Counted from the first letter of the stretch, positions 1 through 9,590 are shown. The stretch is 64,000 bases of DNA from Novosphingobium ovatum (GCF_009909235.1 NZ_JAAAPO010000001.1:845362-909361); one strand, 5' to 3'. A program made the numbers and translations. The notes: generated by a model from the sequence alone, not told the origin.

Positions 1-225
1 AAAGCGGCCCTCAAGCCGGCCTTCGGGACCGGGAAAGATCACTGCGGGCATGGGTTTTGTCCCTTGAGCGGAATGGTTGGTCGAATGGCCCCGGCCAAGG
101 GCGCGAAAAGCCGCGCATATCCTTGCGTCAGGGACTGTGATTGGAAGCGAAGCGCTATATAGGAATGGTACTGTAAAACGCAAGTTTTCTGCGAAGTTCT
201 GCCATAACGGAATGATTTGAACCGG
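1..225. other. 5' edge of window, no gene recognised
   Basis: I see no convincing coding region here. The only open frames are short, lie on the opposite strand and resemble no known protein. A TATATA stretch at 155-160 could be a -10 element for the cysteine desulfurase genes, but I found no -35 element at a proper distance, so I do not call a promoter. Confidence 0.4.
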
Positions 226-1278
226 ATGCGCCACGCCATTTATCTGGATCACGCGGCCACAACGCCGCTTTTGCCCCATGCGCGGGCGCAAATGCTTTGC
301 GGGTTTGACCTGTGGGCCAACCCGTCCAGCCCGCATGCGCCGGGCCGCAGCGCCCGCGCCGCGCTGGAGGACGCGCGCGCGCGCATCGCTGCCGCGCTGG
401 GCTGGGATGGCGAGGTGATCCTGACCAGCGGCGCAAGCGAGGCTTTGGCCATTGCCCTGACCCGCGCCGCCGTTGACCGCCGTATCATCAGCGCGGTCGA
501 GCATGAGGCGGTGTTCCGCGCCGCGCCCGATGCGGCGGTGGCGCCGATCCGCGATGGGCTGGTCGATGGCGATGCGCTGGCCGCTTTGCTGGACGGGCCG
601 GGGCGGGCGCTGGTGGCGGTGCAGGCGACCAATTCGGAAACCGGCGGCTATCTGATGCATGTCGCGCCCAATCCGGTGGTGCAGATCACCCATGCGGCAG
701 GCGGGCTGGTGCTGTGTGATGACAGCCAGATGGGCATCGGGCGCAGCTTGCCCGCGGGCGTCGACATGGCGGTGATCAGCGGCCACAAGATCGGCGGGCC
801 AATCGGTATCGGCGCGTTGCTGGTGCGGGATCTGGCCATGCTGCACCCCACCGGCGGGCAGGAGCGCGGCTATCGTCCCGGCACGGAAAACCTGCCCGGC
901 GCGCTGGGTCTGGCGGCGGCGCTGGAAGATGGGCATAGCTGTTGGCAGACCACCATTACCGACCGCCACGCCTTTGCCGAGCGTTTGGCGCGCCAGGGCG
1001 TGTTGCTGGGGGGAGAGGACCGCGCCGACCACATCATCGCCATCGCCAGCCCCCGGTTTGACGCGCGGGCCTTGCTGATCCGGCTGGACGCTATGGGCTT
1101 TGCCGTGTCGGCGGGCAGTGCCTGTTCGTCCGGCAGCCTGAAACCCAGCCGCGTGTTGCAAGGCTTTGGCATTGACCCTGATGTGGCGCGGCGCACGATC
1201 CGCGTCTCGCTGGGCTGGTCGAGCACGGTGGCGGAGCTGGACGCCTTTGCCGATGCGTGGGAGCGCCTGCACGCATGA
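226..1278 (+). CDS. Cysteine desulfurase family protein (NifS/IscS-like), first of two
   Basis: PLP-dependent class V aminotransferase of about 350 residues. The N-terminus carries the family signature YLDHAATTP. The PLP-binding lysine is Lys188 in SGHKIGG, and the catalytic cysteine is Cys300 in the loop SAGSACSSG. Enzymes of this family take sulfur from cysteine as a persulfide for Fe-S cluster assembly or tRNA thiolation. It is shorter than typical IscS (about 400 residues). ATG at 226 is chosen because it leads straight into the signature; an in-frame TTG at 217, with a possible weak RBS (ACGGA), would add three residues. The stop overlaps the start of a second desulfurase, and a ferredoxin follows, so an Fe-S or sulfur-transfer role is likely. 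The specific acceptor is unknown. Confidence 0.88.
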   Translation: MRHAIYLDHAATTPLLPHARAQMLCGFDLWANPSSPHAPGRSARAALEDARARIAAALGWDGEVILTSGASEALAIALTRAAVDRRIISAVEHEAVFRAAPDAAVAPIRDGLVDGDALAALLDGPGRALVAVQATNSETGGYLMHVAPNPVVQITHAAGGLVLCDDSQMGIGRSLPAGVDMAVISGHKIGGPIGIGALLVRDLAMLHPTGGQERGYRPGTENLPGALGLAAALEDGHSCWQTTITDRHAFAERLARQGVLLGGEDRADHIIAIASPRFDARALLIRLDAMGFAVSAGSACSSGSLKPSRVLQGFGIDPDVARRTIRVSLGWSSTVAELDAFADAWERLHA

Positions 1279-2372
1279 TCTATCTGGATTATCAGGCCAC
1301 CACCCCATTGGCGCCCGAAGCGCGCGAGGCGATGCTGCGCTGGCTGGGCAGCGAGGATGGTTTTGCCAATCCGCACAGCCCGCACAGGCCCGGGCGCGCG
1401 GCGGCGGCGGCCGTGGAGGTGGCGCGCGAACAGGTGGCGGCACTGTGCCCGCCCGGTGGCCGCGTGATATTCACCAGCGGCGCGACCGAGGCGATCAATC
1501 TGGCCATTGCCGGCACCCGCGCGCGCCATATCGCTGCGTCCGCCATCGAACATGCCGCCGTGCTGGACACTGCGCGTGCCCATGCCGATGGGCTGACGCT
1601 GATCCCGGTGGGGGGCGATGGCGTGGTGGATGCCGCCACCCGTTTTGTCCCCGGTACCGATCTGGTCGCGGTGATGCAGGTGAATAACGAGATCGGGACG
1701 ATCCAGCCAGTCGACGCGCTTGCTGATGCGGCCCATGCGGCGGGCGCGCTGTTCCTGTGCGATGCGGTGCAGGGCGCGGGCAAAATCGCCGCCCCGGCGC
1801 GGGCCGATCTGATCGCCATTTCCGCGCACAAGCTGTACGGGCCAAAGGGCATTGGCGCGCTGTGGGTGCGTGACGGGGTAGAGATCGTGCCGTTGCTGCA
1901 TGGTGGCGGGCAGGAGGGGGGGCTGCGTTCGGGCACGCTGTCGCCTGCGTTGTGCGCCGGGTTTGGCGCGGCGGCCGCCCTGTGCAAGGCCCGGTGGGAA
2001 AGTGATGTGCAACATGTGGACAGCCTGTGGAAAACCGCCTGCGCCACGCTGCTGCGCCCCGGATCGGGCTGGGTGCTGAATGGAGGCCCGACGCGCCGCT
2101 GGCATGGCAATCTGAACCTGCGCCGTGCCGATGACCGCGGTCCTTTGGATGTTGCCCGGCTGATGAGCGACCTGCGCGACATTGCCTTTTCCGCCGGGTC
2201 GGCCTGCGCCAGCGGATCGGGGCGGCCCAGCCATGTCCTCTCGGCCCTAGGGCTTTCGCCAGCTGCGGCAAAATCTTCTATTCGCATCGGTTTCGGGCGC
2301 TATACAGCGCAAGGGGAGTTTGCCGAGGCCATAGCGCGAATCGATGCCGCCGTAGCGGCGCAGGAAGGATAA
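1275..2372 (+). CDS. Cysteine desulfurase family protein (NifS/IscS-like), second of two
   Basis: A 365-residue class V PLP enzyme starting at an ATG that overlaps the previous stop (ATGA), indicating translational coupling. Signature YLDYQATTP lies at the N-terminus, the PLP lysine is Lys186 in ISAHKLYGPKG, and the catalytic cysteine is Cys311 in SAGSACASG. It also keeps NNEIGTIQP, which the first copy has only in altered form (TNSETGGYL), so this copy looks closer to canonical IscS/NifS. Two desulfurases in direct tandem may form a heterodimer or serve different acceptors (inference). A ferredoxin gene follows three bases after its stop. Confidence 0.9.
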   Translation: MIYLDYQATTPLAPEAREAMLRWLGSEDGFANPHSPHRPGRAAAAAVEVAREQVAALCPPGGRVIFTSGATEAINLAIAGTRARHIAASAIEHAAVLDTARAHADGLTLIPVGGDGVVDAATRFVPGTDLVAVMQVNNEIGTIQPVDALADAAHAAGALFLCDAVQGAGKIAAPARADLIAISAHKLYGPKGIGALWVRDGVEIVPLLHGGGQEGGLRSGTLSPALCAGFGAAAALCKARWESDVQHVDSLWKTACATLLRPGSGWVLNGGPTRRWHGNLNLRRADDRGPLDVARLMSDLRDIAFSAGSACASGSGRPSHVLSALGLSPAAAKSSIRIGFGRYTAQGEFAEAIARIDAAVAAQEG

Positions 2373-2375
2373 AGC

Positions 2376-2708
2376 GTGGTTCGGGTTGAATTCATCACCG
2401 CCAGCGGCGATCGCGTCGCGGGCGAAGGCGCCGTGGGCAGCCGCCTGTTAGAGGTGGCGCAGGCTCGCGGTATGCCGCTAGAGGGCACGTGTGAGGGGCA
2501 GATGGCCTGCTCGACCTGCCATGTTATTGTTGCGCCCCAATGGTTTGACAAATTGCCCGCCGCCTCGGCCGACGAAGAGGACATGCTGGATCTGGCCGCG
2601 GGCGTTGCCGCCACCAGCCGTCTGGCCTGCCAGATCACCCTGACGCAGGCTCTGGATGGCCTCTTGGTGAAAATTCCGGGGGAAAGCCACGATATGCAGC
2701 GCGGCTGA
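2376..2708 (+). CDS. [2Fe-2S] ferredoxin, adrenodoxin/Fdx type
   Basis: A 110-residue plant/vertebrate-type ferredoxin. The cluster ligands are Cys39, Cys45 and Cys48 in CEGQMACSTC, and Cys85 in RLACQ, which is the C-x5-C-x2-C...C spacing of the adrenodoxin/Isc-Fdx group. It starts with GTG at 2376, three bases after the upstream desulfurase. Such ferredoxins supply electrons to Fe-S cluster assembly or to monooxygenases; the neighbouring desulfurases favour the former (inference). No signal peptide, so cytoplasmic. Confidence 0.93.
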   Translation: MVRVEFITASGDRVAGEGAVGSRLLEVAQARGMPLEGTCEGQMACSTCHVIVAPQWFDKLPAASADEEDMLDLAAGVAATSRLACQITLTQALDGLLVKIPGESHDMQRG

Positions 2709-2760
2709 GGCATCGTGCCCCTTGGCCGGGGCGCGCGCCTGCTGCTAGCGTGTCGGGGCG

Positions 2761-5058
2761 ATGAGCAAGACAACTTTCCCCGAGCCCGATCCTTTTGACG
2801 CCATCGTCGATGCGCCGTTCGACAGCGCCTTGTCCGAGCGCTATCTGGTCTATGCACTCTCGACGATCACCGCGCGGTCATTGCCGGACCTGCGCGATGG
2901 GCTAAAGCCGGTGCACCGCCGCCTGTTGTGGGCGATGCGGCAATTGAAACTGGACCCGGCGCAGGCCTACAAGAAATCGGCCCGCGTTGTCGGTGACGTG
3001 ATCGGCAAATACCACCCGCATGGCGATGCTTCGGTCTATGACGCGATGGTGCGTTTGGCGCAGGACTTTTCGCTGCGTTACCCGCTGGTTGAGGGGCAGG
3101 GCAATTTCGGCAATATCGATGGCGATGGCGCGGCGGCCTATCGTTACACCGAGGCCCGCCTGACCAAGACCGCGATGCAGTTGATGGCGGGGCTGGAAGA
3201 AGGCACCGTCGATTTCATCCCCACCTATAATGGTGAGGAAGAGGAGCCGGAAATCTTCCCCGGCCTGTTCCCCAACCTGTTGGCCAATGGCGCGACCGGC
3301 ATCGCCGTCGGCATGGCCACCAGCATCCCCAGCCACAATGTCGCGGAAATTCTGGACGCGACGATGATGCTGATCGACAACCCACAGACCGAACATGCCC
3401 AGTTGATGAGCGTGTTCCACGGTCCCGATTTTGCCACGGGCGGCATCGTGGTCGACAGTCCGGCGATGATTTCGGCCGCCTATGAAAGCGGCAAGGGCGC
3501 GGTGCGGGTGCGGGCGCGTTTCTCGACCGGGCGGGACGAGGCCGGCGCGTGGGAAGCCACGGGCGTTGAAAAGCTGGGCGGCGGTCAGTGGCAACTGGTC
3601 GTCTCTGAAATCCCGTACATGGTGCAAAAGGGCAAGCTGATCGAGCAGCTGGCCGCGCTGATCGCAGACAAAAAGCTGCCCATTCTGGAGGATGTGCGCG
3701 ATGAATCGGATGAGGCGATCCGCATCGTGCTGGTGCCCAAATCGCGCAACGTCGATCCCGAATTGCTCAAGGAAAGCGTTTACAAGCTGACCGAGCTGGA
3801 GAGCCGGTTCTCGATCAACCTGAACGTGCTGGACGCCACGCGCACGCCCGGCGTTCTGGGGCTGAAGCCGATGTTGCTGAACTGGGTCGTGGCCCAGATC
3901 GACATCCTGCAACGCCGCAGCCAGCACCGTCTGGACAAGATCGCCGCCCGGCTGGAGCTGGTCGAAGGCTATATCATTGCCTATCTGAACCTGGACCGCA
4001 TCATCGAGATCATCCGCACCGAGGATGAGCCAAAGCCGGTGATGATGGCCGAGTTTGGCCTGACCGACCGGCAGGCCGAGGCGATCTTGAACATGCGGCT
4101 GCGGTCTTTGCGCAAGCTGGAGGAGATGGAGCTGCGCGGGGAGCGGGACGACCTGCTGAAAGAGCAGGACGAGCTGCAAAAGCTGCTGGAAAGCCCCGCC
4201 CGTCAGCGCACCCGTCTGAAGCGCGACCTGACCGCCCTGCGCAAGGAATATGGCCCCGACACCGTGTTGGGCCGCCGCCGCACCACGGTTGAGGAAGCCG
4301 CGCCCACCCGCGAATTTTCCATGGACGCGATGATCGAGAAGGAGCCGGTGACGGTGATCCTGTCGGCGCGCGGCTGGATTCGCGGGGCCAAGGGGCATCT
4401 GCCGCTGGAGCAGGAGTGGAAGTTCAAGGAGGGCGATGGCCCCGCCTTTGCCCTGCATGCCCAGACCACGGACAAGCTGTTGATCGCCTGTGACAATGGC
4501 CGGTTCTATACGCTGGGGGCCGACAAATTGCCCGGTGCGCGCGGCTTTGGCGAGCCATTGCGCAGCACGATCGACATTGACGCCGACGCGCAGATCGTCG
4601 CCCTGCTGGTCTATCGGCCCAAGGCGCAATTGCTGTTGGCGGCCAACACCGGGCGCGGTTTTGCCGCCGAGGCGGATGAATTGCTGGCCGAAACCCGTAA
4701 AGGACGCGGCGTGATGAGCGTCAAGCCCGGCGTGAAACTGGCCGTGGTGCGCGAAATCCCGCCCGAGCATGACCATGTGGCGGTGATGGGCGAAAATCGC
4801 CGTTTGGTGATGTTCAGCCTGACCGAACTGCCGGTGCTGGCCAAGGGGCAGGGGGTGACGCTGCAACGCTATCGCGATGGCGGTTTGTCGGATGTCATCA
4901 CGCTGAAGCTGGAAGACGGGCTGAGCTGGGCCATGGGTGGCGAAACCGGCCGCACCCGTACCGAGAAAGATCTGCGCCAGTGGAAGGTGGCGCGCGGCGC
5001 GGCAGGTTCTTTCCCGCCGCAGGGTTTCCCGCGCGACAACAAGTTCCCTCTCGCATAA
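2761..5058 (+). CDS. parC: DNA topoisomerase IV subunit A
   Basis: A 765-residue type IIA topoisomerase A subunit. The winged-helix/tower part contains the catalytic tyrosine at Tyr129 in [11 protein letters not shown]. The C-terminal part is a short beta-pinwheel and lacks the GyrA-box, which together with the length (about 750, versus about 900 for GyrA) favours ParC over GyrA. The complex with ParE decatenates daughter chromosomes. It starts 52 bases after the ferredoxin and may be transcribed with it. The subunit B gene is not in the window. Confidence 0.95.
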   Translation: MSKTTFPEPDPFDAIVDAPFDSALSERYLVYALSTITARSLPDLRDGLKPVHRRLLWAMRQLKLDPAQAYKKSARVVGDVIGKYHPHGDASVYDAMVRLAQDFSLRYPLVEGQGNFGNIDGDGAAAYRYTEARLTKTAMQLMAGLEEGTVDFIPTYNGEEEEPEIFPGLFPNLLANGATGIAVGMATSIPSHNVAEILDATMMLIDNPQTEHAQLMSVFHGPDFATGGIVVDSPAMISAAYESGKGAVRVRARFSTGRDEAGAWEATGVEKLGGGQWQLVVSEIPYMVQKGKLIEQLAALIADKKLPILEDVRDESDEAIRIVLVPKSRNVDPELLKESVYKLTELESRFSINLNVLDATRTPGVLGLKPMLLNWVVAQIDILQRRSQHRLDKIAARLELVEGYIIAYLNLDRIIEIIRTEDEPKPVMMAEFGLTDRQAEAILNMRLRSLRKLEEMELRGERDDLLKEQDELQKLLESPARQRTRLKRDLTALRKEYGPDTVLGRRRTTVEEAAPTREFSMDAMIEKEPVTVILSARGWIRGAKGHLPLEQEWKFKEGDGPAFALHAQTTDKLLIACDNGRFYTLGADKLPGARGFGEPLRSTIDIDADAQIVALLVYRPKAQLLLAANTGRGFAAEADELLAETRKGRGVMSVKPGVKLAVVREIPPEHDHVAVMGENRRLVMFSLTELPVLAKGQGVTLQRYRDGGLSDVITLKLEDGLSWAMGGETGRTRTEKDLRQWKVARGAAGSFPPQGFPRDNKFPLA

Positions 5059-5119
5059 ATACTTATTAAGCCTGCAACCGTAGTTTCCCCCGCGCAGACA
5101 TGTATTGTGCGGGGGCGAC

Positions 5120-5491
5120 ATGGGGATTTCCGTACAGGGATTGGTGTTGGTGGGCGCGATGGTGGCCGGTGTCGCCCTGCTGGGCGAAGGGCGCAAGGCG
5201 GCCACCACCTATGGCGCGCAGGGCCGTGTCGAGCGTACCAGCACGGTGTCACACGACTGCACGCGTGAGGCGGAATTTTCCCGGCTGCGCGCCGATCCGT
5301 CAGAGGTCTAGAAAAAGCATCTGGTGGGCCACGCGACGGTCCTGCTGCGCTATCAATCGCCGCAGGACAATCAGTGGCACGAAAGCCGCCTGGTGATCGA
5401 TGCGGCCGAGCCTGCGTTCTATACCGTCGAGCAGGGCCAGTCGTTGAACGTGCGGGTGGACAAAACCGACCCGGACAAGATCACCCTGTAG
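5120..5491 (+). pseudogene. Small membrane-anchored protein interrupted by an in-frame TAG
   Basis: From ATG 5120 the frame encodes an N-terminal hydrophobic segment (GLVLVGAMVAGVALLG) and a hydrophilic, presumably periplasmic part, then meets TAG at 5309-5311. The same frame stays open for 59 more codons after that stop, to a second TAG at 5489-5491, and the continuation (KKHLVGHATVLLRYQSP...) reads like ordinary protein of local composition. A single base change such as TAC or CAG to TAG would explain this. If the stop is real, a 63-residue product would be made. I do not recognise the family. A sequencing error is an alternative explanation. Confidence 0.6.
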
Positions 5492-5529
5492 GGCAGCGTT
5501 CAGCGCGGCATCAGGATATCCCGCCGCGT

Positions 5530-6159
5530 TTATCGCGGCATCAGGATCAACGTGTTGTCCTCCACGCGCCAGCTCTTCAGGCCCGAGAGGAAGTTCATGC
5601 CCAGCACGTTGGTGGTGCCGATCCCCGGCGCGATCACGGCGGGCATGCGCTCGGCGTCGATGCTGCCCACCTGCACATGGTCGATGCGGGCCATGTCAGC
5701 GGGCGTGTCGCCATTGGCGGTGTGCAGCATGACGCGGCCAATCCCGGCCTTTTCGTCTTCCACCGGCACCAGCCCGGCGCGGTCGGCCACATCGGACGAG
5801 ACGGTGGTATAGGTCGCGCCGGTGTCTACCAGAAAGCGCTGATCCACGCCGTTGATCTTGGCCGTGATCCAGAAATGGCCATCGCTGCCCATCGGGATGC
5901 GGGTTTCCATGCCGTTCACGTCCACCTCGGCGGCGTGGGCGGCACTGGTCATGCCGGTGAAGGCCCCGCCAAGTTGCAACAGGGTCACGCCAAACGAGAT
6001 CGCCAGCCCGGTGTTGCCGATCACGCGCAGCACCATGCCCATCCCGGCGCTGACTTCGTTGCGGATGATCCCGCCCACCAGCACCAGCGCCATAAAGGCA
6101 AAAGCCGCGCCCAGCACCAGCGGGTTGGGCAGTTCGATCAGCGTGTTGAGCATAGCCAT
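5530..6159 (-). CDS. Membrane-anchored retropepsin-like aspartic protease, copy A
   Basis: A 209-residue protein with two hydrophobic segments (about residues 14-33 and 42-66) followed by a single retroviral-type aspartic protease domain. The active-site motif is VDTGAT with the catalytic Asp112, and the later VLGMNFL motif is typical of the TIGR02281 clan AA family found in alphaproteobacteria. One aspartate per chain means it must dimerise to be active (family knowledge). It lies 148 bases downstream of a paralogue with the same plan. Substrate unknown. ATG 6153 is an alternative start with better RBS spacing. Confidence 0.85.
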   Translation of the reverse strand: MAMLNTLIELPNPLVLGAAFAFMALVLVGGIIRNEVSAGMGMVLRVIGNTGLAISFGVTLLQLGGAFTGMTSAAHAAEVDVNGMETRIPMGSDGHFWITAKINGVDQRFLVDTGATYTTVSSDVADRAGLVPVEDEKAGIGRVMLHTANGDTPADMARIDHVQVGSIDAERMPAVIAPGIGTTNVLGMNFLSGLKSWRVEDNTLILMPR

Positions 6160-6307
6160 CCTGTCAAGCTACCCCTGACGGCCGGCCATCAGGCCCGCGC
6201 GGGGGGATATATGCCGCCATGATCCGGATTTGTGCGGATGCGGGCAACGCCAAAGCCCGCCCGCCTGTGTGTCAAAGCGGGACCGTATCAGGCTGGGACA
6301 ACAAGGC

Positions 6308-7135
6308 TCATGGCTTGGGCGAGGCCTGTGGGTGATGCGGCACCAGGATCAGCGTGCGCCCCTCGACCCGCCAACTGGCCAGCCGGGTCAGGAAATTCAT
6401 GCCCAGCACATTGGTGTCTCCCATGCCCGGGGCGATGACCACGTCCAGATCGCGCGCGATGATATTGCCCACGCGCATCTGATGCAGGCGCACGACCGTG
6501 CCGGTGGTGGTGCCATTGGCGGTGTTCAGCACGATGGTTTGCCCGCCCTGCTCTGGATCGATCCCCGCCGCCCGCGCGCTGGCGGGCGAGATTGTCGTCA
6601 GCGTCGCGCCCGTATCGATCAGAAACCGCCGCCGCGCGCCGTTCAATTCGGCCCGCACCCAGAAATGGTTGTCACCGGCCAGTGGAATGCGGGTGTCGGT
6701 GCCGGTGATGGTCTGCTGCGCCTCGGCGGAGGCGGCGGGGCTGCGCCAGACCACGGGGCCTTTGGCGACAACCTGCATGATCACCGCCAGCATCACGCCG
6801 ATCACGCCCAGATTGCCGATAAAGCGCATCAGCCCGCCCAGCCATGGGATGACCCGCCGCACCATCCCGCCCAGCACCACCAGCGCCATCGCCGCCAACG
6901 CGATGCGGAACAAAGGCTGGGCCCACAGTATCGCGCCATAGTCCAGCGCGGCACCGGCGGCCTGATCGATCAGGCGGTCGGTGGGGGACTGTGTTGCGGC
7001 CGCGCTGACCGGTGTGTCCAGTGGGGTGGCCGCATGGGCCGGTGCCTCTGCGTTCAGCGTCCGGTCCAGCCAATCGGCCACATCGGCCGAGGCGCTGGTG
7101 GCGCGGGCGGCGGCATCGGGCGCGGGCGCGCTCAT
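6308..7135 (-). CDS. Membrane-anchored retropepsin-like aspartic protease, copy B
   Basis: A 275-residue paralogue of copy A with a longer N-terminal cytoplasmic part, two membrane segments (around LFRIALAAMALVVLGG and FIGNLGVIGVMLAVIM) and a retropepsin domain with catalytic Asp174 in LIDTGATLTT, then VLGMNFLTRL. The ATG at 7135 overlaps the cca stop (ATGA); the frame stays open further upstream but there lies over cca. Translational coupling to cca places it in the DUF1285-nudix-cca operon. Its function is not known. Confidence 0.85.
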   Translation of the reverse strand: MSAPAPDAAARATSASADVADWLDRTLNAEAPAHAATPLDTPVSAAATQSPTDRLIDQAAGAALDYGAILWAQPLFRIALAAMALVVLGGMVRRVIPWLGGLMRFIGNLGVIGVMLAVIMQVVAKGPVVWRSPAASAEAQQTITGTDTRIPLAGDNHFWVRAELNGARRRFLIDTGATLTTISPASARAAGIDPEQGGQTIVLNTANGTTTGTVVRLHQMRVGNIIARDLDVVIAPGMGDTNVLGMNFLTRLASWRVEGRTLILVPHHPQASPKP

Positions 7136-8352
7136 TCGCGGGCGGGGGCCACGGGCAACAGCCCTTCCTGCACCAGTACCGCGTCCAGCAAGGCCTCGGC
7201 GCGCATCGCATCGGGAAAGCCCTCGGCGATCCAGCGCGCTTCGGTTGCCTGCAACAGGCGCGCGACCATCGGCCCGGCCTTGACCCCGCGCGCGACAATG
7301 GCGCCGCCCTTCAGCGGAAAAGCGGGGATCGCCCAATCGGGCAAGGGCGCAATACCCGCCCCCGCGATCAACAGCCGGTCCAGCGCCCCGTCCAGCCCCA
7401 AGCGATAGGCCAGCGCGCGCGGATCGGCGGCAGCGTCATTATCGGAACGCGCGGCGGCCTGGGCCAGCCGCTTTTTTTGCGCGCCCGACAGGCGGAACCG
7501 GCTGGCGATGCTTTCGGCCAGCGCGACATCGGCCGGGATCAGCGCCGCCAGCCGCCGCAGCGCGTCCGGCGCGATGGCTTGCGCGGTTTCGGCGGCGATC
7601 AACGCGGGCAGGGCCTCAGGCGTCGCTTCGGGCAGGATCACCGCCAGCACGCCCAATTGCGCCATCCGCGCCAAAGTCGGCGCGGGATCGGCCAGGCCCA
7701 GCAGGTTCATCACCTCCATGCCGATGCGTTCGCGCGACAGCCCCTTCAGCGTCGCGGCCAGTTCGGCACAGGCGGTTTCGGCCTGCGCGTCGGCCGGTTG
7801 CCCGCCAAACCGCGCCTGAAACCGGAAATAACGCAGGATGCGCAGATGGTCCTCGCGGATGCGCTGAGGCGCGTCACCGATGAACCGCACCCGCCGCGCC
7901 GCCAGATCCTCCAGCCCGCCGAAATAGTCATGCACCGCGCCGGTTTGCGGATCGGCATACAGCGCGTTGATGGTGAAATCGCGCCGCGCCGCGTCGTCCT
8001 GCCATTCGCTGGCAAAGGCCACAGTGGCCCGCCGCCCGTCGGTCGACACATCATGGCGCAGCGTTGTAACCTCGACCGGGCCGCCGGGCAGGATGGCGGT
8101 GATCGTGCCATGCTCGATGCCGGTGGGGACGGTGCGGATGCCGGCCGCGGCGCAGCGCTCCACCACCTCTTCGGGGCGCAGGGGCGTGGCCGCGTCGATG
8201 TCCTTGACCGGCAGGCACAACAGCGTGTCACGCACCGCGCCGCCCACCCAGCGGATGTTGTCCAAGCCCAGCGCGGCCACCAGCATCGCCAGATCATCAC
8301 GCGCCATCCAGCCATCCAGCGGCAGCGAGCGGGCGGAGGGGGTATCAGTCAT
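7132..8352 (-). CDS. cca: CCA tRNA nucleotidyltransferase (class II)
   Basis: A 406-residue protein with the class II nucleotidyltransferase head: GGAVRD at 37-42 and the metal-binding DID at 51-53, then the RRDFTINAL motif and an R-rich template region (EDHLRILRYFRF). The enzyme adds or repairs the 3' CCA end of tRNAs; some members only add A or CC, and the sequence alone does not settle which. The start overlaps the end of the Nudix gene by 8 bases and its stop overlaps copy B of the retropepsin pair. Confidence 0.93.
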   Translation of the reverse strand: MTDTPSARSLPLDGWMARDDLAMLVAALGLDNIRWVGGAVRDTLLCLPVKDIDAATPLRPEEVVERCAAAGIRTVPTGIEHGTITAILPGGPVEVTTLRHDVSTDGRRATVAFASEWQDDAARRDFTINALYADPQTGAVHDYFGGLEDLAARRVRFIGDAPQRIREDHLRILRYFRFQARFGGQPADAQAETACAELAATLKGLSRERIGMEVMNLLGLADPAPTLARMAQLGVLAVILPEATPEALPALIAAETAQAIAPDALRRLAALIPADVALAESIASRFRLSGAQKKRLAQAAARSDNDAAADPRALAYRLGLDGALDRLLIAGAGIAPLPDWAIPAFPLKGGAIVARGVKAGPMVARLLQATEARWIAEGFPDAMRAEALLDAVLVQEGLLPVAPARE

Positions 8353-8947
8353 GCGCAGACGTCCAGTTCAACCGTTGTGCCAGATTGGCGATAATCGCGC
8401 CGGTCACGCCCCAGATGCGGTGACCGTTCCAATGCATTTCGACATAGCGGCGCATCTCGCCCGCCCATTCCATCGCGCCGGTCTGGTGCTGCGCGGGGTC
8501 CAGAACGAAAGACAGCGGCGCCTCGAACCATTGGGCCACCTCATGCGGGTTGGGGACCAGCGGCAGATCGGGCGGCACCACGGCCAGAACCGGCGTCACG
8601 GCATAGCCGGAACCCGTCTGGTACAGGTCACTCTCGCCAATCACCTGAACGGCGTCAGGCGGGATGCCCAATTCCTCATGCGCCTCTCGCAGCGCCGCCT
8701 CCACCGGGGTTTCGCCGGGGTCCAAACGCCCGCCGGGAAAGGCAACCTGTCCCGGATGGGCGCGCATCGTGCCGGGGCGGTGGATCAGCAACAGGCCCGG
8801 ATCAGGCCGGTCGGTCACCGCTATCAGCACGGCGGCGGGTTTGAAGCTGGCGATCTGCTCGGTGCGCGGATCGGGCCACAGGCGCGGCGCGGGAGCGGCA
8901 TGGCCTGCCTCATACGCGCGCGTCAGGCGGCCGATGAGGCCGGTCAT
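8345..8947 (-). CDS. Nudix hydrolase, CoA pyrophosphatase type
   Basis: A 200-residue protein with a full Nudix box at about 72-94 (GGRLDPGE...REAHEELG). Just before it, HRPGTMRAHPGQVAFPGG matches the extra signature of the CoA-diphosphatase (NudL/UPF0035) subgroup, which cleaves CoA or its derivatives to 3',5'-ADP and phosphopantetheine. It is part of the overlapping minus-strand operon: its start overlaps the DUF1285 stop (ATGA), and its end overlaps cca by 8 bases. Substrate is inferred from the subgroup motif only. Confidence 0.9.
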   Translation of the reverse strand: MTGLIGRLTRAYEAGHAAPAPRLWPDPRTEQIASFKPAAVLIAVTDRPDPGLLLIHRPGTMRAHPGQVAFPGGRLDPGETPVEAALREAHEELGIPPDAVQVIGESDLYQTGSGYAVTPVLAVVPPDLPLVPNPHEVAQWFEAPLSFVLDPAQHQTGAMEWAGEMRRYVEMHWNGHRIWGVTGAIIANLAQRLNWTSAHD

Positions 8948-9513
8948 GCGCCGCTCAGGGGGAAAGTTATCCCCAGGCTTTCCACAGCCAGTCCACCGTC
9001 TGTACCGGGGTTTGTCTCCAGCCTGTCCAGAGCCATATCCACCACTTGTGCCCAGGTTGACCGGTTCAGCCGCGCCTCTACCCCGTGGCGCACATGCAGA
9101 TAGGCAGCGGGCGCGTCATCCGTGCCACGCAGGGTCAGCCGGTGGTCAGCGTCGGCAATCACCAGCTCATCCGTGTTCAGGCGGAACACCAGCGCGCCAT
9201 CGCGCGCAAACACGTCCACCGCGATGAAGGCCGCGTCCTGCACGGCGATCGTCTGGCGGTCCTGTGGTGTCACCAGCCAATGCTGCCCCGCATCATCGCG
9301 CATCAGCAATCCGGCAAAGGTCTGGACCATCGCGGGGCGAGTGATCGGCCCGCCCTGATGCCACCAACTGCCGTCGGCGCGGATTTCCATCTGGCTGTCC
9401 AGCACTTCGGCCGGGTGCCAGCGTTCGACGGGCGGCAGACGGCGACGCGCGATCACCGCGCGGATCTGCTCCAGCGTCAGGTCGGTCAGGTCAGGCAGCA
9501 ATTCCATAGGCAT
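8944..9513 (-). CDS. DUF1285 domain protein
   Basis: A 189-residue cytoplasmic protein whose sequence (LPPVERWHPAE..., GSWWHQGGPITRP, RLNTDELVIAD) matches my knowledge of the DUF1285 family. Biochemical function unknown. In many alphaproteobacteria this gene precedes a Nudix hydrolase and cca, as it does here. It is the first gene of the overlapping cluster DUF1285-nudix-cca-retropepsin. A second ATG six bases downstream (9507) is an alternative start. Confidence 0.85.
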   Translation of the reverse strand: MPMELLPDLTDLTLEQIRAVIARRRLPPVERWHPAEVLDSQMEIRADGSWWHQGGPITRPAMVQTFAGLLMRDDAGQHWLVTPQDRQTIAVQDAAFIAVDVFARDGALVFRLNTDELVIADADHRLTLRGTDDAPAAYLHVRHGVEARLNRSTWAQVVDMALDRLETNPGTDGGLAVESLGITFPLSGA

Positions 9514-9590
9514 GGTGGGCGATCATATGGGGGCAATCGCCCCGCCATGCCAGAGGCCACGGAGGGCAAATCCCGCTTTTCCCCCAAGGA

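Noticed and set aside
2902..5208. Open frame of 768 codons opposite parC
   Set aside because: It is a shadow of parC on the other strand, with repetitive composition and no known domain.
5309..5311. TAG read as a recoded amino acid (selenocysteine or pyrrolysine)
   Set aside because: Selenocysteine uses UGA, and nothing suggests pyrrolysine genes here. TAG ends other genes normally.
5100..5396. Plus-strand frame starting at ATG 5100
   Set aside because: Its translation is Arg/Trp/Cys-rich and out of frame with the membrane-anchored gene that starts at 5120.
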